Source: Roridomyces roridus
Taxonomy: Eukaryota; Basidiomycota; Agaricomycetes; Agaricales; Mycenaceae
Assembly (NCBI GenBank): GCA_029378245.1
Contig: JARKIF010000001.1
Coordinates: 1-64,000, forward strand
Length of the DNA stretch: 64,000 bases
Direction of reading: 5' to 3'
Made by a program: the position numbers and the translations under genes. Positions within the stretch are counted from its first letter, which is position 1, and each line of letters opens with the position of its first letter. Positions 46,896 through 57,320 of this stretch are shown piece by piece. The notes below the pieces were generated by a model, which was not told the origin of the DNA, ran no database searches, and saw only the letters and a list, made by a program, of their open reading frames with translations.

Positions 46896-47720
46896 TCAAT
46901 TGATCGCAATCTGGCAGGCGTTGCCCATACCCACTCTTTTGGGGAGAAGAGTGGGTCCGAGAGGAGATATGTTCGAGTCAATGGGGAGGCTGTTTTCCTG
47001 TTCGGCTACTGTCGTGTTCATGTTCTGCTTAAAATACCGATCGCCGTGCGAAGCCTTCCAACTGGAATACTGCTGAGTGCCTATCCTGTCGGCTTTCCAG
47101 TGCCCATGGCAGAGCCGAAGGTCAGGATACTCCTTCTCCATAGCCTCCCTAAATCTCTCCTTCACATTCTGGCCCATCGTCGACCAACCAGAGTCATGGA
47201 GCAGGGCGGCCTTCGCGAGATCGTGCATTACTGAAGCCGCGGTGGCTTTGATTGCCGCCACAGTTTCGAGAGTCGGGGGAGTTCCCATGGCATCTTCTGC
47301 GAAGTGGAACGAGGCAGCCGTGATTTTGGGGACGTCTGCGGCGTCGACCTGAGTGACGCCTTTCTTCTTTCCGATCACATCATTATACTTTCCCTTCTGC
47401 CAATACTGCACGAGTGGGTAATCGCCCTCAGACAAAGATGTCGAGGAAGAAGGAGGAGGGTGTTGTCTAGAGCCAGCAGTGGTAGTGAGTGCCTGTAGCA
47501 ATTGTGTGTTCTGCATTCTGCGGGCATGTCACATTGGCCGTCTCAAACGAGAGACAGATAGCGCACCTGAGCTGTTCGTTATCTTGCCTGAGCATTGTGA
47601 CCTCCATCTCCTTCCGCGCCAATTCAATTTGCAGCTTCGTGACCAATGCGTATTGAGGTGTAGGGTAAGCCTGCAACTCGTCAGTCACATATCCAATGAA
47701 TGACTCGGGACACTCACCGG
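46896..47720 (-). CDS. Transposon-borne coiled-coil protein, 5'-truncated
   Basis: Exon about 47720-47567 (GECPESFIGYVTDEL, then KLQIELARKEMEVTMLRQDN coiled coil) is joined by a 49-nt GT-AG intron to exon 47517-46896 (MQNTQLLQAL..., YPLVQYWQKGKYNDV, LRLCHGHWKADRIGTQ). It lies immediately upstream of the transposase-like gene on the same strand, so it may be an accessory protein. The 5' part is cut by a hAT-like end fragment at 47721. No enzymatic motif is seen. Confidence 0.5.
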
Positions 47721-47830
47721 TAAGGAGAGGCACGAGTATACATTCGCGAATACAAATATTCGTCAAAGTTCAAAAAATGATATTCGCATTCGCCACGAGT
47801 ATTGATGGCGAGTATTCGTGGATTAGTAAG
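47721..47830. repeat. Fragment of hAT-like element 3 family
   Basis: About 110 bp match, in reverse, to the right end of the element at 39750-40363, starting TAAGGAGAGGCACGAGTATA. The other end is absent, so it is a broken insertion within the large transposon. Confidence 0.7.
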
Positions 47831-50243
47831 CAAAAGGTCCAGTGTACACCATGCATGTGTTGATGCACATGTCGGATACGATAGAGGTGACTCCACTGAG
47901 TTTTTCCATCAATTTTTTGACCCTGTAATGCGAAAGAACCTCGTCCTCGGGGTGCATCAGGGAAAACCTCCCCGGCAATTTTACATCAAATGTTGATAAT
48001 TATCTTGGGTCAAGGTAAATGAAGATAATTGTCGAACATTTCCGCAACTTTGTACACATTTTACCCTAGGATCCAAAATGCATACCCTGAGTCTCATTTG
48101 CATGCACAAGTTCTTTGAGAGCGGAGAAGGCTGGGAGAAGCTAGTCTCAGCTTGAAAACTAGGCTCGGGCATAGTTCCTGCATCTTTGTGCCACCACTAC
48201 TGAAGGCAGAAATTTATCCAAATTATACTAAATTGTGTGCAGGAGGCCCGGCGCTCTGGAAGGGAACTTGAAGGCAAAGAATCTTTCCAAGTTGTTTGCC
48301 GAGCATTGCTTCCGTAACCGGCGTCCGATGTCCGGCGTGCACACGTGCACGGGCGCTCATTGATTGATCCGAGATGACTCCCCTACTCTGCGTGGCAGAG
48401 AAGGGTTTCTGTGGGTGTGAAATGTTGATCTCCAGCCAACTCGACACGATCAAAGATCCATGTCAGATCAGAATCAATGACGAATGGCCCGGTCGAGACC
48501 ATATTTATCTCCCGTGCCGTCAGATTTGGAGACATGCCATTCCTCGGAACATCGGCACTGTTCGGACCGTGCCGTGTAATATTACCTACTCATGTCAGAG
48601 TGAAATTTTAGCGACCGGTTAAGCCGAGCTTTAATAATTTCGTCGCCGCACAGCCGGCTGACGGCTGCTGGCCGGTGGATACCGGCATGTCACACTGATT
48701 ATTTCTGAGGTCAGACGGGACTTGGAGCCAGGATGTCACAACAAGACTTGTTTTACGCGTCCAACAGCGGTAAGATGCTGTGGATTGGGTAGTGCGCTAC
48801 TAAAGCTCGTAAAATGAACTGAATAAAAGTCTAGGAGAGGGTACAGAATACGACGACTAGCTACTGCTTTTATACTGTGAGGAATAGATCCACGATGCTA
48901 CACTAACTGTCCTGGCTTCCGACATGCACTATTGTCTTGCACCTTTGTCGTCTCCTATTGTCGTGTCTACACCGTGTTCTTCATAGAAGCCTGTCATGAT
49001 CTGACAGTTCACTGATCGAAAACTCCTTCCCTCATCCACGCTGTCGTTCATAAATATGAAACTGTCCCACGTCTTTAAATAATGTCTTCTTCGGCTTCTT
49101 CCTCAATCCGATCAAGACGGGGTTCCCATGACTTTAACGCTGTATGGTGCCAATGTATATCGGGTTTATTTGGCGTTGTCACGTGCGCAAATAAGTCAGC
49201 GCGTGACACAGGAGGTCCCAAGTACTTATGGGGTATCACACTGTTCTGCCAGGTTCTGCCATACCCATAACTCTCCTTATTCTGAGTGAAAAATAACAAC
49301 AACTTTTTTGCAGAGTAGGGGAACGGTGCTCGCACCGCTATAGATGATATATAAGTGACAGCGGGCGCTCATCTACACCTTGCTTCCTCCCACCATCTTC
49401 CCTCCGCCGTTGCCCTCCTCCTCCACTTCCCTCGAGCTCTCTCCTTCCTGCTCTATCGCTTCTTCTCCGGGCCGACTTGTAGGCTGTAGCAGCTCTGTTG
49501 AGAACGTGGGGTTCCTGGTGAGTCCGTACCTTTTCTGTCAATCTCCCATGTATTAACTTCGTTGGCGGGCAGCCATGAACCACGAAAGACCCACTCACTC
49601 ACCGTCAAACCCTCATCTTGTTCTCGTTCTCGTCTCATGGGATTCTTTGTTACTGGGGTGAAATCACACGGCACCCGCCTCTCGCCATGCGGTCCGTGTG
49701 CTCGGGCATCAGTTGCATAAGTTTCCTCTTTCGCTTCCACATGCTCCATCACGCCGCTAATCAGATTACGCCTGCAGCCGTTCCGCTCTTCGACATCTCT
49801 TGAAGTTTCTTCAAGTTCCCTGGTCTGCCGCCGCCCACGCTGTTTGTTACACCACAGGTGTGTTGTGTTTACCCCCACTTGCTTCTTACATTTCTGACCC
49901 ACCCGCTAGCCTGTTTTGTGCCGTACTCTGCATTCTTGGCTGTCTCAATGAGGAGACTGGGGTCACAGCGGCCAGGCCACTCTTAGTTTGTAGTTGTAGC
50001 TTGCCCCTGCTTGTCGTACTAGTTTCAATGCCATTCTTTTTTGTTATACTTGACTTGTGTTCTTCGGAAGTGCCTGAAAAATGCGTGGCAAATGGATTTC
50101 ACAGCCAAATACATTTGTGAAATCCTTGAGATAATTGTGCTCATTTTGCGGGGGGGGGGGGGGGGGAAAGATATTGTACTCATTTTCGGTCTTTGTTGAC
50201 ATTCCCGATATTTTCCAGCATTTTTATGATAAAATGTCACAAA
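47831..50243. other. Interior of the large transposon, no recognised gene
   Basis: Short frames only. Contains a 17-G run at 50150-50166 flanked by an imperfect direct repeat (ATAATTGTGCTCATTTT / ATATTGTACTCATTTT). Confidence 0.45.
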
Positions 50244-51034
50244 TTACCTCCGGGGGCTTTTCCTGATGTGGCGACGCAGGACAGCATCTCTGACGGAGTT
50301 GTATGCTTTCTCAGAAGCATTGGTGAGTGATAAGAGGAGGTCGATCGAAAAGCGTTCGTCGGGAGTGAGCTGCGGAATATATTCAAGTGGGTGGCGCAGC
50401 TGCTCGATGGAGGCCTTATCAAGTCCATGGTGTTCTCCGTCGAGGGACGCGGTGCGGAGTAGTTCGATGAACTTATTCGTCAACTCAAAGTCACGTAGTG
50501 TGAACTTCGGTGGTTCGTCATCGTGCTTGGGCTCAGACTCGGAGGCGTGGTTGTCGGGCTCAAAGGTATGCTCGATATTGTTGGGTGCAGGTGGCTCGGC
50601 AGGAATGGGAGAGGCAGAGGGAGAATCAATATTCATATACTCGGGTGGTGGACTAGGTTCATTGTATGGTAAGTCCTCATGCTCCTTGTTATTGTGTCAG
50701 ACACAGGCGGCCAAAGGAAAGCTGAAACTTGTCTGAAACGCACCGACATGACCACATCCGAGTCTTGGTCGTTCTCCTGCTCCGACGCGCCTCTCTCGAT
50801 CTCTTCTGATTGTGTAGCTGGGGCAGCCGGATTCTGCGGTGCTGCACGGCGGCGGGACAAAGAGGAGCTCAAACCGGCAGTTCCAGTAGCCGCATTCCCT
50901 TGTTCCCTGGTGGTCCTCTGGTGCGCGTAGAAGGTACGCTCCGGGATCCATTTCCCTCGTATGCTGCACTTATGCGGACACTGACAGAAGCATTGGTCGG
51001 GGCCGGTGGCGGTGGTATTTGCTGCTGGCGACAT
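50244..51034 (-). CDS. Zinc-binding/Tnp2-like transposase N-terminal protein, truncated
   Basis: Exons 51034-50744 and 50684-50244 total 732 nt, 243 residues. The N-terminus has a Cys/His cluster CFCQCPHKC and ERTFYAHQRTTREQ. The C-terminal part has FTLRDFELTNKFIELLR, LDKASIEQLRHPL and LTNASEKAYNSVRDAVLRRH. In basidiomycete Tnp2/CACTA-type transposases this block precedes the catalytic domain (family knowledge, from memory). Here the frame ends after RKSPRR, so only the N-terminal regulatory part remains. It is either a captured fragment or a nested relic, close to the right terminus of the large element. Confidence 0.5.
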
Positions 51035-51239
51035 GGGCGAGTATAACGTGGCAAGGCCAGAAGCACAGGCGCGGTTGTCGTATGCGTCAACACAAGTAAA
51101 GCAGGTGTCGCCGCTTCCGGACTTAGTCGATTTTTGACAGCCAGACACTCTTCGGTCTAATTCTACACAAATGCTTGTATTTGAAACGGAGGCCAGACGA
51201 GCCCATATGGGTGTTTTGAGAAAGCCAGATATCACAATA

Positions 51240-51285
51240 TTTGCCCAGATTTTGCCATATACGGCCATACGGACTTTTCACTGGG
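51240..51285. repeat. Right terminal inverted repeat
   Basis: Ends ...CGGACTTTTCACTGGG and meets the second copy of the target duplication directly. Partner of 41740-41785. Confidence 0.85.
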
Positions 51286-52009
51286 AATGATGTTGAGTGG
51301 CCAACTTTCCAGAGAGCTGCCAGACAATGGAGCGCAGCATAATGTTCAGCCTCTGTCTGTCATTCCTAAAGTCAAAAAAGAAATATGAGACTGTGTCACC
51401 AGCCTCAACAAGGTCTTGAATGACTGTTGAGCTGTTCATGTCAGCAGAGATAGTGCAGTAAAACAAATGAATTACCTGAGTACACTTTTCCCTGTTCCAG
51501 CTGAAATTGATCAGATATGAAGGAAACTAAAATTAAGCCAACATACAGATTCCCTGGATCCACAAGATACCAGGTGACTGTTTCCACCTGATGACTTGAT
51601 CATTGCATAGTAGCCAGCTTCCGGTATCTGGCAACTCTTGCAGCTGAAGCTGTCTGTCCTGTGTATCAGGAGGCTTTCCCAACCACTTAAACAAATCATC
51701 CTCTGATCTACACCAAAAGATGAGCCACAACAGCTATACCAGGAGAAAATGTGATTAACCCTTGGATACTGCCAAGATACTGCCATACAAGGATGAATTA
51801 ACTTGACAGTGGGGTTGTTGAAAAGCTTACACATTGATGATGGCATTCCCTCCAGAACCACCAGTACCCCCAGTTGCATCACCTGTTCCACCACTACCTC
51901 CTGGGCCACCTATAGCCACAGATCATGATTTATTCAGAATCCACTCTGAGATTTCACACACCATTGACAATCACATCCCCCCTCTTCCGATTTGGTGGGT
52001 GCTAGACAT
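51286..52009 (-). pseudogene. NACHT-ankyrin NLR copy C/D, 5' part
   Basis: Holds exons 1-4 and the start of exon 5: ATG at 52009, glycine-rich region, Walker A exon, DTVSYFFFDFRNDRQRLN. It carries a 1-nt deletion in exon 1 (GAGGGGGG instead of GAGGCGGGG), an extra T before the DDLFKW block (about 51717), and a loss of codons at about 51629. It ends at the transposon terminus; the rest continues at 41739. The gene was already decaying, or decayed after the insertion. Confidence 0.85.
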
Positions 52010-52704
52010 CACAAAGCTGAGCTGCAGATGGTGAGTGAATGCATTCTGGAATCAGCTAAGAGAGCAGCTCACAGCAAGCAGATAACTTTTGAAGAGATGG
52101 TCGGAAGCAAAGGAAGATGCCAGTATGCAGGGACAAACATGTACAAGCCTTCTCAGAGGACAAAGATGTACAAATATTCCCATAAGATTTGTCCACCAAA
52201 ACAATACCATTACAGTTTGTTCCTGGATCCGGAGGTCCAGGTCTCCCATCGCTAATTAGTCCAGCTGAAAAACTCCAAATTTTACCATGCTCTTATTGGT
52301 TGATGCCAATGATGACAATAGAATTTTCAAATGTGCCCAGTCCTCGGCAAATCAAAACTCAGCCGCAGGGCTGTCGGCTCAATGTGAGCCGCTTGGCGGC
52401 GCCCCCGCGCCGAGCGAGGCGAGCTTTGAGCCGTCTAATAATTGTGACCAGTTACCGTTCGCCCGACAGGAACGATATCCATGCCCAGGCCAAACTGTGC
52501 CAAGTTGCTGATGAACAGTAGTATATGAGAAGAAAATTGAGGAGACACCCCGGCCGGCAGCCAGAGCTAGCCTGGAGGGCGAGACAGACTCAAGAACTTC
52601 TGTCTTCCATTTTTTTTCAAGGTCATACCTCTAGCCCGGAGGAGCCAGGTCTGCCCGGAGGGCGGTGCTATTACAGAATAACTATGTATTGCTGTGTCAA
52701 TGAG
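52010..52704. other. NLR-D 5' flank with an insertion
   Basis: 52035-52215 matches the 5' flanks of NLR copies B and E. The match resumes at about 52671 (TTACAGAATAACTA, also at 61384). The 450 bp between are absent from E and probably an inserted repeat; no gene. Confidence 0.5.
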
Positions 52705-53046
52705 CACACCTAATGGGCCCAAGAACCCCTGCTAATAGGCAAGGCACCATACATCTGTGGTGCCTTGCTAGTTAGCAGGGAAAACGTTAAAAGGGCTATG
52801 GCCGAAGAAAAGGCCAGAGAAATGCTGAAGAAATACTGGACACCAAGTCCACTTGACTTGGTGGTGACCAAGTCCCCTGGTAGCCGGCCGAGGTCCACCG
52901 GCTTCTCGGCCGTTCATCAAAGGCGATCAAGAATTGATGGGATCAAAAAGCGCTATTCACATGGCAAGTCGAAGTCATCAAAGTTGGCAACTGAATCACA
53001 CTGCCGGATGATTCCATCAATTATTGATGGCATCAACGACAACTGA
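52705..53046 (+). repeat. Interspersed repeat R1, copy b, with conserved short frame
   Basis: Uninterrupted copy, in reverse to copies a and c. The frame 52765-53046 encodes 93 residues (REMLKKYWTPSPLDLVV, RPRSTGFSAVHQRRSRIDGI). It is preserved between copies with mostly conservative changes, so it may be the remnant of a transposon protein. The hairpin AAGGCACCATACATCTGTGG...CCTT lies at 52740-52768. Confidence 0.7.
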
Positions 53047-54849
53047 AGTTGTGGAGAAACCCCTGGGCTATAAGAGCTGTCAGTCAACTTGTACCTGACA
53101 TTATAACTTACTCATTGGTTGTCCCTGACCCTCTGAATTCCTTGTACCTGAAGTCTATGCTACAATATGTGTGAGAGACAGCAGGTTTGATTGGAGATCA
53201 ATTTGGAGTTAGTGGCCCCTTCCCCTTGAGAGGATAATCTAAAAAGTAGATCTAAATCTTGTTTTGAGACTCCATAATCATGAATTAGTGCAGTCCTGAG
53301 GTCAGTGTGAGGCATGGATGTTGAAATAACTCAGTTTGACTCTGGCAGTGATACAGTGCTATCCCTCAGGCTGGGAGGATGTCAGCTTGTATTATCTTGA
53401 TGAGGTATCCCAGAGGACCCATAATAGCATGGGAGATCACACTTTGAGTGCTGTAGATTTGGAGATCAACTTTAGAGTGATCAGTGAATTATGGCTCAAG
53501 GGGTTGGTCAAATGGGCCGATGGAGGGCTCAAATGAACTCTCCTAGGTCACAGCATTCAGAATACATATAGTTTTTTATGGGTTGACTCTTTGGTGGTTG
53601 AGTTATGAAGATTTGAACACTTTCATCATGAACACACCACTGCTCATAAATGCTACTCAGGTTGCTCTCGGGTTCAACCATTCCACATGCAATTCTCAGT
53701 CAATCTGAGAGAATGAAGACATATTCTGAACCAGATTTTGAAGGGGAATCCATTTTTCATATCCCCAGAAGCTGAAGCTCACCCTGAGACTCAATATCAA
53801 AGGAATGATCTAGATTTGATCATGTACATATCTCAGCTTTCTGAGGTTCTCTTGATCAGTATTCTGGAATCAAACTAATATTTGGGCCTTAGGATGGTCC
53901 CCCACCCTGGTTGTATGAGTACCCTGCCCAAGGATAAGGAGGAATACAACAAACATGAAAATGGGGGATGTTGGAGTTGAACATGGCCTTGGTCTTCCAG
54001 GTAAGAGTAGTAACCTACCCCAGAGTGATTCTATAGTGCCAATATACCTTATGGATAAGGATATCAAGGCCTGTGCTCTGACACCGGCCTCATACACCAC
54101 CATCAGCTTGGAGATCATGGCCTCTGAAATGCCCTTAGTATCACTCTCAGGCAGGACATACTGTATCAATGGTGAGTGTATGTACCTCCCCTACCCATCT
54201 GAGCTTAAGAATGGCAACTGGGAAACCTATCTTGACATGTTATTGTGGTTTCAACAAAAATCAGCTTGTGTGGCTGTTATAGGCAGGCTCCAGCCTCTCT
54301 CTGCACCCAATAGCATCTATACCATGCCTAACATATCAAGGTAGACCCTTGGGGGTCTAAATGACACATAATCTCACTCAGTGGACAAAGGATGACTGAA
54401 AAACTGGAGAATTTCCTTTCTGGGACTTGGGAGTAGTGGCCAAGCTGGCACAAACACAGTGGAAAGACACTGATGCTGGGTGTAAATGGGTAGTAGTACC
54501 AACTGGAACTCATTAATATGGTAGTAAGATGTTCAAAATTAGTTGAAAGCAGCCTGTATACACATTTGGAAGCCACAAAAAAAAAGGTGTCCTTAGGGGA
54601 TTGATCTTGAGACCTTGGGCAAAATGGTGGGATGTGAAACAGGGCATGCAACCATTAGACTAAAGCAAGTACCTGAGGTAAATGGTTGGGTATAAACATG
54701 TGTGGGGGAATGCCTCACAGAGCAGCCTTTATCTAACATCACCCACTGATTGCTCACTGTTCGGGGTTTTGTGGGTGATGGAGGTATGTCCAGGTACAAG
54801 TTCATTGACAACTCTGGTAGCCCTTCACTCCCTCTACAACTCCGGTTTT
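53047..54849. other. Gene-free stretch between two R1 copies
   Basis: AT-rich. Frames of 66-129 codons (for example 53955-54344 on the plus strand, with LISMASEMPLVSL-like text) are not recognised and may be remnants of an inactive element. Confidence 0.4.
54590..54680 (-). repeat. tRNA-like (SINE head) relic
   Basis: On the minus strand A-box-like TAGTCTAATGG and B-box-like AAGATCAATCC stand about 55 nt apart, with a T-run following. No closed cloverleaf. Similar organisation to 24057-24145. Confidence 0.35.
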
Positions 54850-55683
54850 TTGATAGCATCAATAATTGATGTGATTGTCCGGCACCGTTAGTTAGTTACC
54901 AACTCTGATGAGTTCAACTTGCCATGTTAATGGCGCCTTTTTGATCCCATCAATTATTGATGATCTTTGATGAGTGACCGAGAAGCCGGGGTACCTCGGC
55001 CGGCCACCGAGGTACTTGGTCACCACCAAGTCAAGTGGACTTGGTGTCCATAAGGTTCACCAGGGGTAGAGGTCTACCTCCGAAGGTCAGAGGTAAGGTC
55101 GACGGAGGTAGAGGTGGAGGTACGAACCAGCTGAAACCTCCTGACCTTTGACAGACCTTTGGAGGTTCAGAGGTACAGCAAGGTTTGGTTCAAACTGTGC
55201 AGAAATGGACTCAGCGACACTTTTTGGACCACAACAGTTTTTCTTGATGGCGATCAAATTTTGATCGGTGTTACTGATGATCATATTTGTCAAGAAATCA
55301 TGGTTCTGGTGGTGCAATTGAGCTGGGATGAACATTGTAGGGCAGGAACCTAAAGTTGTGTTCACAATTTCAAAGTTCTGACTGATTTCATGTTCCATCA
55401 TGTCTCTTATCAGAAATTGATGGGACATCAGAGGTCCAGAGGTAAGGTAGAGGTCGACCTCTGAAGGGTCAGAGGTTTCGGAGGTAAGGGTAGAGGTAGG
55501 GCCATTCATACCGCTACCTCTACCCCTGGTGAACCTTAGCACCGTGTCCAGTATTTCTTCAGCATTTCTCCGGCCTTTTTTTCTTCGGCCATAGCCCTTT
55601 TAATGGTTTCACTGTTAACTAGCAAGGCACCACAGATGTATGGTGCCTTGCCTATTGGCAGGGGTTGTTGGGCCCATTAGGTG
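54850..55683. repeat. Interspersed repeat R1, copy c (interrupted)
   Basis: Same hallmarks as copies a and b: CATCAATAATTGATG, CCACCAAGTCAAGTGGACTT, the CAAGGCACCA/TGGTGCCTTG hairpin and GGCCCATTAGGTG. Split by the element at 55051-55538. Confidence 0.75.
55051..55538. mobile_element. Miniature element with 23-bp perfect inverted ends
   Basis: Starts TAAGGTTCACCAGGGGTAGA; the same word, inverted, ends the element. GTGTCCA is present on both sides (the right copy separated by GCACC). The empty site is visible in R1a and R1b. The interior is rich in GAGGTAGAGGT and its complement. Probably hAT-like. Confidence 0.65.
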
Positions 55684-56500
55684 CAGTAGCTCTCAATATC
55701 TTCCACAATGAGCAATTTTGATGTGATCACTGATGATGATGACATCTGATTAACAGCCGAATGCTGTCTATCATTTTTTCTGATTTTTTTTTCATCTTTT
55801 TCCGATGAGAAACGGTCAAGATATCACTGACTTACTGTTTAAGGCAATGGCGGGAGGTCCGCTGATATGATTTTTTTTTTTTTGTCTGGACTTTGGCCAG
55901 CCATAGAGGGACTTGGCAGGAAAAGACTCTGCACCTTTTTCTCTGGCATTTATCGAGCTTTCTTCAGCACTTTGGCCAGCCATATGGCAACCCAACAGAA
56001 CACCTTCCACGTAGAAGGGTGACACGACTATATGTCGCCCTTCTAGCTGGAAGGCATACTCGGTCTTATTAGGTGAGTGGGATATCTGGTTTGAGAGAAC
56101 ATCACTGTGCCATGTCACGCCAGCCACATCACAGGGAGTCGGATTCTCTACACAGCCACACATTCACACTGTGTTCACCATCCACACTGTGTTCACCTTT
56201 CACAACTTGTTCTTCATCCAAGTGCAATGCACACCCCAGTAAGTTCTCGTCCATACTGTACTTTGCAACGGCCCATACCCCCAAGTTATTCAGGTGACGC
56301 GTGATGGATCCCCGTGAAATGAATGAATGTGGACCGGTGATGGGTGACGACCGAAATTTTTGCTCAGCAGCTCGGAAAACAGTGACTTCCCATCAATTAC
56401 TGACAGTATCCGTGATTTGAGTGATTTCATCAGACCATATATGGTAATTTGATGTGATGGCCGTTCAGTGAACTTTGGTGGTGATGCGTGACACCCAGTG
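55684..56500. other. Gene-free stretch
   Basis: No recognised gene; short T-runs and no clear repeat partner in the window. Confidence 0.4.
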
Positions 56501-56524
56501 AATAAATGGTTGTAATAGTACCGT

Positions 56525-57320
56525 ACAAGCCAATGTAATCTGATAATAAACCGTGGATTATATTGAATTACTTCAGGATTGCAACCGCTTAGGATCTCCA
56601 GGGTGGATTACAAGGGATTGTTGACTTGTAATGCATTGTAATGCATATGCTGGAGAACAATAAAAGCTTTTGAAGGCCCCCAACGGCCATCTGCACCGTG
56701 GTTGAATGTTCTGATGTTGAGTAGTGAAGTGGTCAATTACCGGGGAGTTCACAAGGATGTTCTGCTTATTTTTATGACCGTTCACACCAGGAATTGAGCA
56801 CTTGACCTCATGGATTTCATGAATTACAGAAGAGGACTGAATACTAAGTAGACTATCATAGCACATATACATGAGAACAATAATACTCACCATAGCAGCA
56901 CTTTCAGTTACTCAACATTATTCCTTCCTCGAACGACACAACATGTGTTATCTTTGTGTGCTTCTTACTCTGTTTGACAGACCCCGGGAGAGAAAGGGAC
57001 TCGAGAAGGAGGTGCTCGACCAAATATCCTGCAGAGTTAGTGGCGCCAAGATCATTGAGCTGAATTTGTGCAACCTCAATGTATGCTCTATTTCTATGAG
57101 TTGGCGTGCCTGGTCAAAATTGGTGCAACAATTTTTAATTTGCATTGAACAACTACAGTCACCAGGACTAGGTGTCAATGACAATCCGATAAGTGAATTC
57201 AAGTCATTACAAACAAGGGGGTGCTTTGGAATGAGCTCCGAGCACTTGTAATCCACCTGGAGTGCATTACAACCGATTGCAATCCGCGGTAATCCCCTAA
57301 TCAATTACAAGCCGATGTAA
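56525..57320. mobile_element. Repeat element abutting the 3' end of NLR copy E
   Basis: Inverted blocks GGATTGCAA...CTCCAGG...GGATTACAAG near 56577-56616 and 57245-57287, with ACAAGCCAATGTAATC-like direct repeats at the outer edges (56526 and 57308). Dense TGTAATGCATTACA-type words. It directly truncates the ankyrin end of copy E at 57320-57345. Confidence 0.5.

Larger units (their letters stand above)
41740..51285 (-). mobile_element. 9.5-kb DNA transposon inserted in an NLR gene
   Basis: Left end CCCAGTGAAAAGTCTGTATG; the reverse complement of the right end is CCCAGTGAAAAGTCCGTATG. Inverted similarity extends to about 46 bp. The target GAATGATG is duplicated (41732-41739; 51285/51286-51292), and the intact site is visible in NLR copy E. 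All recognisable internal genes read on the minus strand: a zinc-binding/Tnp2-like N-terminal protein (50.2-51.0 kb), a coiled-coil protein (46.9-47.7 kb), a transposase-like protein (43.5-46.5 kb) and a small NLS-bearing gene (42.2-43.4 kb). A 7-8 bp duplication argues against CACTA (3 bp) and Mutator (9 bp) types. The superfamily is not assigned. Confidence 0.85.

Noticed and set aside
41740..51285. Large element as CACTA/Plavaka, because of the Tnp2-like fragment
   Set aside because: Target duplication is 7-8 bp rather than 2-3, the ends start CCCAGTG, and the intact transposase-like gene is of another type.
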